Positions 29,339 to 37,215 of a DNA stretch of 37,606 nt are shown here, piece after piece. Made by a program: the position numbers and the translations under genes. Below the pieces are notes generated by a model, which saw nothing but the letters and a program-made list of their open reading frames with translations, was not told the origin of the DNA and made no database searches. The DNA comes from Prochlorococcus sp. AG-670-O13 (lineage in GTDB: Bacteria; Cyanobacteriota; Cyanobacteriia; PCC-6307; Cyanobiaceae). The stretch lies in the NCBI GenBank assembly GCA_003209055.1, contig QCTB01000009.1, positions 1 through 37,606 of the forward strand. The letters run 5' to 3'. Within the stretch, counting starts at the first letter, position 1. Each line of letters starts with the position of its first letter.

Positions 29339-29476
29339 AACAAAAGAAATCAGATATACATTAATTATGTCGATTACATTAGCCGACAGATTGCCGACAA
29401 GTTACTGATAAATTTTATCGGCAGTCTATATAAGTAGAAAGTTCTATAATAATTGGCAGATTATTATTAATTACTA

Positions 29477-29626
29477 ATGAAAGAATTAGAAGAAAATACT
29501 ATTGAACAAATAAGGATACTTCTTAATTATTTGGAACAAACAGATCTATTAAAAAATAAAGATATACTTAGGTGTTTAGATATAATAGCAAGAGAGTATG
29601 GTGGAGAAGTAGTAGATAAAAATTAA
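29477..29626 (+). CDS. Small helical protein of unknown function
   Basis: 49 residues, MKELEENTIEQIRILLNYLE through CLDIIAREYGGEVVDKN. Charged and helical. Directly followed by the next start. No family recognised. Confidence 0.55.
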   Translation: MKELEENTIEQIRILLNYLEQTDLLKNKDILRCLDIIAREYGGEVVDKN

Positions 29627-29722
29627 ATGATTGGAAGTTTACCAAAATTGATAGCTCTTCTTATGGTCTTGATACTTGTAGGGAGTACTTTTGTAGGAGG
29701 GATTATTTACTTTATAAGATGA
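29627..29722 (+). CDS. 31-residue single-pass membrane protein
   Basis: MIGSLPKLIALLMVLILVGS then TFVGGIIYFIR. Its ATG abuts the stop of 29477-29626 and its stop overlaps the next start (ATGA), which supports translation as an operon. Confidence 0.5.
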   Translation: MIGSLPKLIALLMVLILVGSTFVGGIIYFIR

Positions 29723-29834
29723 CAGAAAAATAGAAAAAGTACTAGAAAAGTTGATTAAAGAAAATGGCTACAACGACGAGCTACAAGATACTTATATTAG
29801 AGAAGTTCTGAACGAGGGTAAGGAGTTTGATTAA
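29720..29834 (+). pseudogene. Small gene with a one-base deletion near its start
   Basis: ATGACAGAAAAATAG stops at once. With one more A in the A5 run the frame reads MTEKIEKVLEKLIKENGYND, ELQDTYIREVLNEGKEFD and stops at 29832. Either a recent frameshift or a sequencing error in a homopolymer. Confidence 0.55.
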
Positions 29835-29973
29835 GAATTTGATATTGATTGGGAAGTTTAAAATGGCTGTAAAGCATTAAATTTGAGATGACAAACTATA
29901 CCATCCCCCGCAAGAATATAGTTACAGTTCAAATATATAGTTGTTCTGCACTAAGACTGTTTAGAGCTTTGGG

Positions 29974-30011
29974 AGAACAACTAGGCCTCAGGTACGAATC
30001 CTCTCTCCCGA
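29974..30011 (+). repeat. tRNA-Pro 3'-half, attachment site, heavily diverged
   Basis: GCTTTGGGAGAAC, AGGCCTCAGGTACGAATCC and TCTCCCGA remain recognisable; several deletions. Confidence 0.7.
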
Positions 30012-30052
30012 TCATTTATAGCAGTAAGTAATGGGAGTAGTAAAAGTGTCAT

Positions 30053-30166
30053 TTATTTTGTATTTATTTTTTTAATAATTCTAAGGTAAACATATAAACC
30101 TACACCAAGCAGAAATACATCTAGATAAATATGCCATATAGGAAATATTTGATGCAGTAATTCCAT
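30053..30166 (-). CDS. 37-residue membrane protein
   Basis: MELLHQIFPIWHIYLDVFLL, GVGLYVYLRIIKKINTK. One membrane segment and a basic tail. Its start abuts the stop of 30167-30322, so it is probably the second gene of a two-gene unit. Confidence 0.45.
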   Translation of the reverse strand: MELLHQIFPIWHIYLDVFLLGVGLYVYLRIIKKINTK

Positions 30167-30322
30167 TTAATTTCCTTTTTCCCAAACCCTAGCAAGTTCT
30201 CGCAATAAAGTTTTTACTTCCTTATCTGTAGCCCCAGAGTCGTCCTGGAATTTCATGCAAATTAATTTGATTTCGTCATAAGTTTGTTCTAGCAATATTG
30301 TTTTTTGATCTGGATTTGCCAT
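30167..30322 (-). CDS. Small helical protein, related to the gene at 37422
   Basis: 51 residues: MANPDQKTILLEQTYDEIKL, ICMKFQDDSGATDKEVKTLL, RELARVWEKGN. The protein at 37422-37598 shares NxDQK..L.EQ....EIK..C.KFQ.DSG......VK.LL.EL...WE over its length, so this is a genuine family. Function unknown. About 20 bases upstream is a decayed promoter-module-like sequence (near 30343-30370). Confidence 0.65.
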   Translation of the reverse strand: MANPDQKTILLEQTYDEIKLICMKFQDDSGATDKEVKTLLRELARVWEKGN

Positions 30323-30454
30323 TAATTTAAGAGAATTGTTATACCCTCTAATTTAGATCGAGTTTCAGTTATTAAGCAAAAACAGGAGGATAATTTGTTT
30401 GTCCATATATAAAGATCTGTCAATTGGTTTACAGATTTTTATTATTGCATTTTG
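30323..30454. other. Upstream region of the 51-residue gene
   Basis: Holds a degraded version of the promoter-hairpin module (CCCTCTAATTTAGATCGAG near 30344) and otherwise nothing recognisable. Confidence 0.35.
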
Positions 30455-30730
30455 TCAAAACCCTGGACAAGAAGGTCCATCTATAAACTCCTGAAATTCC
30501 TCAGCAGAAATTCCATTTTTAACTTCCCAAAAAAAAATAAATAGGACCAACTTTTATAACCGCATTTGGACAATGATTATAAAATCCTTTTTCTCTAGTA
30601 ACTGCCACTGCATTATCCCATCCGCGCCACCAGGGGAAATTACTGCATAAGCTGTTTCCTACCATTTCTAATCTTTTCCTGCCTTAAATTCATGATGAAC
30701 GAAGTAGAAAGTTGATGTCATTAATTTCAT
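30455..30730 (-). pseudogene. Degraded small conserved protein gene
   Basis: Reads MKLMTSTFYFVHHEFKAGKD, stop, KW, stop, ETAYAVISPGGA, a frameshift, WDNAVAVTREKGFYNHCPNA then VIKVGPIYFF, a second frameshift in a run of nine T, WEVKNGISAEEFQEFIDGP and SCPGF to a TGA. Two stops and two frameshifts. The intact version resembles a small protein that I associate with picocyanobacterial genomes; function unknown. Confidence 0.75.
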
Positions 30731-30803
30731 TTTATCTTTATCAAATAACTTACTTCAATTTTTCAGAATTAATGTTAAATCAATTTTAATTATCAAAAAA
30801 TTA

Positions 30804-30825
30804 CTCAAGCAAAACTCTCTCAAAA
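30804..30825 (+). repeat. Arm-like tandem pair near rluF
   Basis: CTCAAGCAAAA, CTCTCTCAAAA, with flanking TCAAAAAATTACT shared with the left end of cassette L (26786-26820). No tRNA fragment remains to its left. Confidence 0.5.
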
Positions 30826-30884
30826 AAAATCTTTGTAATTAATTTTTAAATATCTTATTTAGCTAAAAAAGAGATGATTTTTGA

Positions 30885-31610
30885 TTAGTCAAATGTTTTT
30901 GAAGAGTTTTCGAGCAACCAAGTTAATTCTACTAGTTCTTCTTTAGTAAATTCGCGATATATTCCAGTTGGTAGGTCTAACTTTATATTCATAATTCGTA
31001 CGCGCTTTAATGATACTACTCTGTAGCCTAAGGACTCGCACATTCTCCTAATCTGACGGTTAAGTCCTTGTGTAAGTATGATTCTGAATTTTTTTGACCC
31101 CAATTTTTTTACGAAACATTTCTTAGTTATAGTTTCTAATATTTCAACTCCATTACTCATGCTTTTAATAAATTCTCTACTAATTGGACGATTAACACTC
31201 ACGATATATTCTTTTTCATGATTATTTCTTGCTCTGAGTATTTTATTTACTATATCTCCATCGTTAGTTAAAAAAATTAATCCCTCACTTGGCTTATCCA
31301 GTCTTCCAATAGGAAATATTCTTGTAGGAAAGTTGATGAAATCAATAATATTCTCGGATTCTACTCTCCTATCGGTTGTACAAACAATTCCAACAGGTTT
31401 ATTAAAGGCTAGGTATATTTTTTTTTGTTTATTTGATTTTTCTATTCTTTGACCTTCAACTTCTACTTGATCAATTCCCTCTACCTTGGTACCCAAATCT
31501 GGAATTTTACCATTAACGGTTACTTTTCCTTCTTTAATTAGTCTATCTGCTACTCTTCTAGAACAATAACCTATTTCACTTAAATATTTATTTATTCTTG
31601 TAGCCATCAA
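30885..31610 (-). CDS. rluF: 23S rRNA/tRNA pseudouridine synthase, RluF type
   Basis: 241 residues (two possible ATGs). S4 RNA-binding domain at about 4-50 (RINKYLSEIGYCSRRVADRL), then the RsuA/RluB/E/F catalytic domain with Asp105 in GRLDKPSEGL. The C-terminus matches RluF well: NRQIRRMCESLGYRVVSLKR, VRIMNIKL, TGIYREFTKEELVEL, ENSS. RluF of E. coli modifies U2604 of 23S rRNA and U35 of tRNA-Tyr. The gene lies in the decayed part of the island, just before a right-end arm pair (31640-31661), so it is likely cassette cargo rather than core. Confidence 0.85.
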   Translation of the reverse strand: MMATRINKYLSEIGYCSRRVADRLIKEGKVTVNGKIPDLGTKVEGIDQVEVEGQRIEKSNKQKKIYLAFNKPVGIVCTTDRRVESENIIDFINFPTRIFPIGRLDKPSEGLIFLTNDGDIVNKILRARNNHEKEYIVSVNRPISREFIKSMSNGVEILETITKKCFVKKLGSKKFRIILTQGLNRQIRRMCESLGYRVVSLKRVRIMNIKLDLPTGIYREFTKEELVELTWLLENSSKTFD

Positions 31611-31639
31611 TGAAAGAGACCTTTTATTTATTTTAGATA

Positions 31640-31661
31640 TGAGAACAAATTGCGAACAAAT
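31640..31661 (+). repeat. Tandem arm-type pair TGAGAACAAAT/TGCGAACAAAT
   Basis: 11-bp period, 88 bp before the decayed tRNA fragment at 31749, the same geometry as cassettes D, E and F. No left partner found. Confidence 0.6.
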
Positions 31662-31748
31662 AATTCTTATTTTGATAAGACAAACCTAATAGAATTAAGA
31701 AAAGAAAATCATAGATTGTTAACATAGTGCTAATAAATAGGGGGTCTA

Positions 31749-31794
31749 GTGCTTTGAGAGCAACAGGTCCTAGGTTCGAATACTTTTGCCCAAA
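31749..31794 (+). repeat. tRNA-Pro 3'-half, attachment site, heavily diverged
   Basis: GTGCTTTGAGAGCAACAGGTCCTAGGTTCGAAT remains, with the acceptor end reduced to TTGCCCAAA. Followed by the TCAGTTATAGCA-type left end. Confidence 0.75.
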
Positions 31795-31930
31795 TCAGTT
31801 ATAGCATAGGCTCTCAGATATAACCTTTACTTTTTTAGCTCAAAGTTAACTACAAAAAGCCAACTAATCAAAATTTTAAAAGTTAAATCTTTTACAAAGA
31901 GATTAGTATATGAATTTTAAGGATAATCAA

Positions 31931-32308
31931 ATGTCTATTATTACTGACAATACAGTTCTCGTTCATATTTACAGTGGGTTGGAATTCAAAAATAAAATTA
32001 CTTTAGGTTTATTGGTTGCCCTTACTGCAGCAAAAAATGACCATAAAGTAACTCTATTTCTCGCGGGAGACGGAATAAACATTTTAAATTGCAAAAAGGC
32101 TGGTGAAATAGTAGGACAAGGTACTGGAGATTTATACGAACATCTTGAAAATATAAAGAATTCAAAAATTACCATTTATGTCTCAGGAATGTCTGCTAAA
32201 TCAAGTGGTTACGATGAGACACTTTTGGATGGATATAAAGCAGAATTTGTAATGCTGGATGTATTGGTTGAAGAGTCAATTAAGTCGGATTGCGTCCTTT
32301 GCTATTAA
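31931..32308 (+). CDS. DsrE/DsrF-family small protein
   Basis: 125 residues from the ATG at 31931, chosen over 31910 because AAGGA lies 7 bases before it. Pattern of the DsrE/TusD fold: LVHIYSGLEFKNKITLGLLV, a VTLFLAGDGINIL strand-loop, ITIYVSGMSAKSSGY, and a C-terminal cysteine pair DCVLCY. Family members relay sulfur through a Cys in the loop; the Cys of the usual CxxS loop is not obvious here (GMSAKS), so sulfur transfer is uncertain. Confidence 0.7.
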   Translation: MSIITDNTVLVHIYSGLEFKNKITLGLLVALTAAKNDHKVTLFLAGDGINILNCKKAGEIVGQGTGDLYEHLENIKNSKITIYVSGMSAKSSGYDETLLDGYKAEFVMLDVLVEESIKSDCVLCY

Positions 32309-32369
32309 GAAGTGCTAGTTAAATTCTTATATTAAAACTACATGCTGAAAATACATTTAATAAAATAGG

Positions 32370-32390
32370 TGCAAATAATAAGCGTTTTAT
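32370..32390 (-). pseudogene. Decayed copy of the recurring gene start (ATG to ATA)
   Basis: Minus strand ATAAAACGCTTATTATTTGC: would read MKRLLFAPILLNVFSAC, a lipoprotein-like start, but the ATG is now ATA and the frame ends a few codons later. Confidence 0.5.
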
Positions 32391-32396
32391 TTTTTC

Positions 32397-32657
32397 TTAT
32401 TTAATACCTAAATATCTCTCACAGTAATAGTTAGCTAACTCTCGATTATTGTAATTTTTTATTTCTTTAAGATTAAGCTTCTTCATAGCTTCATTTCCTG
32501 TGATTTGATAGCTTGAATTTAGTTTCGCGCATGTATCTTTTACTTTTGCCTCCTTATCAAAAGGGGTTTTGAGATAAAAAGCAAAAATGGAAAGGAACAA
32601 GCCAAAAGTTATTAATTTTCTATGATTCTTCCACCATTTGTAAAATTTAGTTTCCAT
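32397..32657 (-). CDS. Small single-pass membrane protein with Cys/YCER motif
   Basis: 86 residues. A basic start (METKFYKWWKNHRK), a membrane segment at about 15-31, then DTCAKLNSSY and YYCERYLGIK at the end. Same plan as the proteins at 2871 and 17808. Stands alone. Function unknown. Confidence 0.65.
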   Translation of the reverse strand: METKFYKWWKNHRKLITFGLFLSIFAFYLKTPFDKEAKVKDTCAKLNSSYQITGNEAMKKLNLKEIKNYNNRELANYYCERYLGIK

Positions 32658-33185
32658 AAAAACAATAAGGTTTAGTATTTCAATTTTAGATTTAATATTT
32701 AAAATTTTCCATATATGCTTATTTAAATATGAGTTTAGAAGTTTGATTAGTTATTGAATTTCCTACTCTTTCTTATGAGTCTCTTGTAAGTAAAATTAGA
32801 TGCTAGGTTATATCTATATGATTTATGATAAAAGTAAAAACAAGAAACCCCTCCAGAAATTCCAATCACCAGAGGGGTTATTAAATCGATTCGTACTATA
32901 TTGAACCAATCTATGTCTTGGAGTTGAACATAGAGTTAACTCATTGAGGTTTGGCCTCAATTAATGTATAGCAAATTTATTAGTAAAAAAACCATTTATT
33001 TGAAAATTTTATTTCATACATTCTGATTATTTTCAACCAACAAAAAACACATTTTTTTTAATTAATTGTAATTTACTTAAATTTATTTTTATTACTATTT
33101 TATCTATGGAATATTCATTTAATCAAGGCTGTCTAAATGAAACTACTTGAGACGTCCTGGGTAAAGCTCAATTACCAATAGTAAA
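32658..33185. other. Gene-free stretch with two hairpins
   Basis: No gene seen. Hairpin AACCCCTC/GAGGGGTT at 32846-32879 without a clear T-run, and ATTGAGG/CCTCAAT at 32943-32961. The two lie about 65 bases apart and could be ends of a short structured RNA or of convergent transcripts; the rest is AT-rich. Confidence 0.4.
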
Positions 33186-33501
33186 TTAGATTTTCATATT
33201 CTTTTGTTTTGGATTTAATAATTTGGAACGAGAAGAAACAAATCTTTGGATTTGGTTTAAAATTTCTGCTTCTAAAATGTCAAGACGTAACTCTTTGCGA
33301 TTATATCGGCGTTTCTTGTTTGGTAAATAATTCTCTATAAACCATAAAACTTGGTCTAATGTTGATTTTTTTTGTGACACTTTTAATTGTCTTGATTTTT
33401 TCTGAAACATCTTTTCCTTTTTTACTTATGACTTTTTCTAAATTGCCATGTGAGTATTTAATAGCAATCGCATAACCTTCAATCTTAGGGTCTTTTAACA
33501 A
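33186..33501 (-). pseudogene. Frameshifted small gene
   Basis: Two overlapping frames make sense only when joined: MLKDPKIEGYAIAIKYSHGN and LEKVISKKGKDVSEKIKTIK in one, then STLDQVLWFIENYLPNKKRR and LDILEAEILNQIQRFVSSRS in the other. The shift falls at an A8 run near 33364-33372. Joined length is about 105 residues. Not recognised; could be intact if the run length is a sequencing error. Confidence 0.5.
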
Positions 33502-33732
33502 TTAATCATCAGATAATCAATCCGTTTTTCGAATTCTTTCTCCCCGACTCTGAAGAACCATTATTTATAAAGGTACTTCCAATCATTCTTTTTGTTTTGA
33601 AAATAATTTTCCAAGAATTTTGTTCACAAATAGTTGGCTAACTGATAAAAAATTCGTTTCCTCAAATATCCCTAAAATTTGTTGCTGATAAGACAAGATT
33701 TTAAAAATTGCAACATAATATTATTTATATTT
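33502..33732. other. Intergenic region with a barely recognisable att remnant
   Basis: TTTTTCGAATTCTTTCTCCC then CGA near 33524-33546 resembles the T arm and acceptor end of the tRNA fragment, followed by a relic of the terminator near 33560-33594. No gene. Confidence 0.35.
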
Positions 33733-34350
33733 TTAGTATTCAACATAGCTAAATTTCTGTCCACCTATGCTGGCCTCATACATAAGACCTCCTTTAGAGT
33801 ATGTAAGGACAGCAACTCCATCATTATAATCAGATGAAGCATTTGCTCCTTCAGAAATTAATGCTGCACTAGCTGAAGCTCCAAATTCAAAATTTCCTTC
33901 AGTAAATCTTTCAAGAGATTTCTTATCTTTAAAAAAGATAATCTGGCTAAATGCTTGTCCTCCTAATTGAAATCCAATAGATACCTGCGTTACTTTAGTT
34001 GATCCAATAACATTTCCTTTTTCAAAAACCTCACCCTTACCTCTAGCACCTCCTAAACCAAAACCTCCTTTCGCTATATTAGGGAAGACTGCATATCCTC
34101 TAGCTTTTTTAAAGTAAAGTTTCAAAGAAGGTATTTTTTTAAACTTGTTTAAAGCCTTAATTGTATTTTCACTAACTTTATTTCCGTTACTGGTCTTATC
34201 TGAAGATGGTTTCCAACCAGTGATTAATAAAGCCTCTGGGAATTTATTAGCTTTATATTCATTTAAATTAGATGATTTAACTGAGCCTATGTATTGAGGA
34301 AAAGTTAATAGTATTATCAAAAAAAATTTCCTAATTATTCTTAAGTACAT
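33733..34350 (-). CDS. Exported SYLF/Ysc84-domain protein
   Basis: 205 residues. Hydrophobic leader (residues 7-26). From about residue 62 it follows the SYLF (DUF500) pattern: ARGYAVFPNIAKGGFGLGGA (83-102), GKGEVFEKG, VSIGFQLGGQAFSQIIFF, FEFGASASAAL, and GLMYEASIGGQKFSY at the end. Bacterial SYLF proteins are lipid-binding envelope proteins of uncertain role; the eukaryotic ones bind phosphoinositides. Complete length for the family. Confidence 0.85.
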   Translation of the reverse strand: MYLRIIRKFFLIILLTFPQYIGSVKSSNLNEYKANKFPEALLITGWKPSSDKTSNGNKVSENTIKALNKFKKIPSLKLYFKKARGYAVFPNIAKGGFGLGGARGKGEVFEKGNVIGSTKVTQVSIGFQLGGQAFSQIIFFKDKKSLERFTEGNFEFGASASAALISEGANASSDYNDGVAVLTYSKGGLMYEASIGGQKFSYVEY

Positions 34351-34735
34351 AATTACTTTCTTAATAAGTAACTAATATAGGTTATTAATATCTTCAAAAA
34401 AAATTTATTTTACAATAACAAGTGCTTTGGAATTGATAGGTCGTTGGTAAGAATCTTTCACCCAAACAAAAATTTCAGTCTTATTAAAAAGATTATTTTA
34501 GTAAAATAGCTTTTCCCTTCGTAGTTGATGTTTGGATTAATTTATAAGCTGGTTTTATAGTAGATATTTTTATTTTCGAATCAAGTGAAAAAGAATAAAA
34601 AATTGTTTTAACTCTACTCTCATTCATAATTATGCCGGTATCGAGTAAAATTGGCAAAAGAAAAGAAAAATCTTATACTAAAAAAACTTGACCTAAATTT
34701 CATATTTTATATCCTTTTTAAGGTAATCAAAAAAA
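34351..34735. other. Intergenic region with the last, most decayed att remnant
   Basis: GTGCTTTGGAATTGATAGGTC at 34422-34442 and TCACCCAAA at the end of the same stretch (to 34466) are what is left of a tRNA fragment. The remainder is AT-rich without a gene; AAGGTAAT at 34720 is near the next start. Confidence 0.5.
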
Positions 34736-35527
34736 ATGTATAAACAAAATATTATTTCTAAACACATAGGGATTCTTTGTGCAATGCCTGAAGAAATAGG
34801 TTCTACACTAGATAAGCTCAAAAACATTGAAACAAAAGCATATGGTGATCTAAACATTTATTCTGGTGAATGGAGTTCTTCAAAAACATTTTCCAAATCA
34901 CTAAATATTTATATATCAATAGCATGGAGTGGCTGGGGTAAAGTAAGTGCGGCTAGAGCGGCCACAAGACTAATTGGACATCGAGTTAATGAACTTCAAA
35001 TTGATGCAATTTTCTTTACTGGTGTGGCGGGAGCAATACATTCAAAATTAAAACAATGGGATATTGTAATTGCAAATGAGTTAATACAGCATGATATGGA
35101 TGCGAGACCTCTTTTCAAAAGATATGAAATACCAGCTCTGAGTACTGTAAGAATAAAAAGTGAAAAGTTAATTTCTAATTGGGCATTGTTTACTTTAAAA
35201 AAATCAAAAAGAGATGGGTCTTTGGAAATGTTTGGAAACCTTCATGAAGGTTTAATTGCGACAGGAGACAAATTTGTTCACGAAAAGAAAGAGGTTGAAA
35301 AGTTATCAAAAAATATAGAAGACCTAATTGCGGTAGAAATGGAAGGAGCTTCTGTAGCGCAAGTAGCTAAACAGGAGAAAATTCCATTTCAGATAATCAG
35401 AGTTATTTCTGACGAGGCAAATGAAAGCTCAGCCCAGGACTTTAATGAATTTCTTATAAAATATAATAATCACTCTGCAAAATTAATATCTACTTTAATT
35501 GAAAATATTAAAGATGCTCCTATCTAA
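34736..35527 (+). CDS. mtnN: 5'-methylthioadenosine/S-adenosylhomocysteine nucleosidase family protein
   Basis: 263 residues. Key family motifs are present: AMPEE (16-20), FFTGVAGA (93-100), HDMDARPL (119-126), ATGDKFV (175-181), VEMEGASVAQVA (200-211) with Glu201/Glu203 for ribose binding, and catalytic Asp226 in ISDEAN. The enzyme removes adenine from MTA and SAH, clearing inhibitors of methylation. A 30-residue insertion-like stretch (about 140-170) makes it longer than the E. coli enzyme. First gene right of the att array. Confidence 0.85.
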   Translation: MYKQNIISKHIGILCAMPEEIGSTLDKLKNIETKAYGDLNIYSGEWSSSKTFSKSLNIYISIAWSGWGKVSAARAATRLIGHRVNELQIDAIFFTGVAGAIHSKLKQWDIVIANELIQHDMDARPLFKRYEIPALSTVRIKSEKLISNWALFTLKKSKRDGSLEMFGNLHEGLIATGDKFVHEKKEVEKLSKNIEDLIAVEMEGASVAQVAKQEKIPFQIIRVISDEANESSAQDFNEFLIKYNNHSAKLISTLIENIKDAPI

Positions 35528-35546
35528 CAATTTTATTTCTTTATAT

Positions 35547-35825
35547 TTAAATTTTTTTTCTTAATCCAGGTAAGCAATTAGTAATAATAATTAATTCGCA
35601 AACTTCTTCACTGTCATAATTTTTATTTGGAACTCCACTACCTACATCTATTCCTTTATCTTTCATCTTATTTAAAATTAATTTTTGCCTTTCTTGGCTA
35701 GTCATTGATTTAAATTTTTTTATTCTTTCTTCCTTATTCAAAATTAAAAAAATTAAAACTAAAATACTTATAATAAAAAACAAAATCCCTCTACGAGAGC
35801 AAAAACTGAATAAGGTTTTCAACAT
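35547..35825 (-). CDS. Small single-pass membrane protein
   Basis: 92 residues. Membrane segment at about 13-29 (GILFFIISILVLIFLIL), a basic helix (SQERQKLILNKMKDKGIDVG), and a C-terminal VCELIIITNCLPG with two cysteines. The VCE...C ending faintly recalls the Cys/CE family elsewhere in the window but the match is short. Function unknown. Confidence 0.6.
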   Translation of the reverse strand: MLKTLFSFCSRRGILFFIISILVLIFLILNKEERIKKFKSMTSQERQKLILNKMKDKGIDVGSGVPNKNYDSEEVCELIIITNCLPGLRKKI

Positions 35826-36118
35826 AAGGTATTTATACTAATTAAAAAACACAAATCTATAGGATTTTAAATCCAATTTTTATCACTAAGATCACTAATT
35901 CCAAAAAATAAAGAAAATTAGTTTAATTCCAACGAATGGAAATCTTAAACTTTGCAAAAAAGGTTAAGTATTTAATATTTTTCTTAGATAATCTAAAAAA
36001 TAAAAATAATAACTAATAATATTTTAAAGTTTGCATAAATTTAAAGCTACACTTATAAAAAACTTGAGGTTTTACTAACAAGTATTTTTTATATTTCTTA
36101 CTGTTTCTGATTTTCTAT
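35826..36118. other. AT-rich intergenic region
   Basis: About 290 bases, no gene, no att remnant and no clear hairpin seen. Confidence 0.5.
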
Positions 36119-36802
36119 ATGCAAAAGAATTATTTGAAAAATATAAAAAATAAATTACTTTTCTTTAAACTTTTCTTCAAATACGATTGGGTTTCTATAT
36201 TTATCTCCTTTTATAGCATAAAAATAAAAAAAGCTGTTCAAAAACCAGGCGAGCTTTGCCAACTATGGGCTTTAATAAAAAGTCTAAAAAGGCCACAAAT
36301 TATCCTTGAAATTGGAACTGCATTTGGTGGGAATTTATTTTTTTTCTCAAAACTAGCTACTAAAAATGCTTTATTTATTTCAATTGATCTGCCTCCAAAA
36401 AATTTGTCTAATTTTGAGGAAGTAAAAAATATGACGACATCTGATTTTCATTCTAAAAATCTAAAAAATACACAAACACTCTTTTCGATCAGAGAAGATT
36501 CACAATCACAAGAATCGTTAAAAAAAGTAATTGATTTACTGAATGGCAGAAAAATTGACCTTCTTTATTTAGATGGCGATCATAGTTTTGAAGGCATTTC
36601 TAAGGACTTCCATTTATATTCAAGATTAGTTAGGAAAGGTGGACTTATTATTTTTCATGATATTCGCGAATATATTCAAAAGCCATCTGTTGGAGTTCGA
36701 AAAAAATGGTTATCTATAAAAACAAAATATAAATCTACTTATGAATTATTTGATGATTCGCCGATATCGGAATGGGGCGGCATAGGAGTCTTAGTTATAT
36801 AA
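36119..36802 (+). CDS. Class I SAM-dependent methyltransferase (CmcI/MT24 type)
   Basis: 227 residues. Motif I ILEIGTAFGGNLFFF (62-76), acidic ISID (87-90), then DLLYLDGDHSFEGI (147-160) and GGLIIFHDI (174-182). The YLDGDHSYEG/HDI pair is typical of the cephalosporin-hydroxylase-like and Methyltransf_24 families, which act on sugars or small molecules in surface-glycan and natural-product clusters. Substrate unknown; no partner gene nearby. Confidence 0.82.
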   Translation: MQKNYLKNIKNKLLFFKLFFKYDWVSIFISFYSIKIKKAVQKPGELCQLWALIKSLKRPQIILEIGTAFGGNLFFFSKLATKNALFISIDLPPKNLSNFEEVKNMTTSDFHSKNLKNTQTLFSIREDSQSQESLKKVIDLLNGRKIDLLYLDGDHSFEGISKDFHLYSRLVRKGGLIIFHDIREYIQKPSVGVRKKWLSIKTKYKSTYELFDDSPISEWGGIGVLVI

Positions 36803-36920
36803 TTATATTGAGAAATCTTGATAAATTTGCTATCCATTTTCAAAAGAGGAATTAGAAAAATATCCTAAAAGTCTTAATGAATTATCTTATATTAATATAA
36901 TAAAATTATTTTAAACCTAA

Positions 36921-37115
36921 ATGATTAATTCTATTAATACAGATGATTTACCTGTCAAAGATTTAGTAGTAACTGGATTAATTATATTTATAATATCTAC
37001 TATAATTTCGACTTTGTATAATCCATTGTGGGGATTTATTTATGCTTTTGGAAATGTTTTGACTCTTACTTTTTTAAGTTGGCTTTATCAAGATTCATGG
37101 CATAGAAAAAATTAA
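36921..37115 (+). CDS. Small two-helix membrane protein
   Basis: 64 residues. Membrane segments at about 13-32 and 36-55, with a short acidic start and the ending YQDSWHRKN. Likely a real small membrane gene; no family recognised. Confidence 0.6.
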   Translation: MINSINTDDLPVKDLVVTGLIIFIISTIISTLYNPLWGFIYAFGNVLTLTFLSWLYQDSWHRKN

Positions 37116-37215
37116 AAATCCAATACTATTAACTTTAGTAATATTTATACAGAACTAAAACCATAATCAGCATAATAAAGGAATTTTTTTTATAATAGGA
37201 AAAATTAAAAAAAAA

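Noticed and set aside
2134-31794. A CRISPR-like array from the regularly repeated tRNA fragments
   Set aside because: Spacing ranges from about 0.8 to 7 kb and the segments between contain genes; no cas genes are present.
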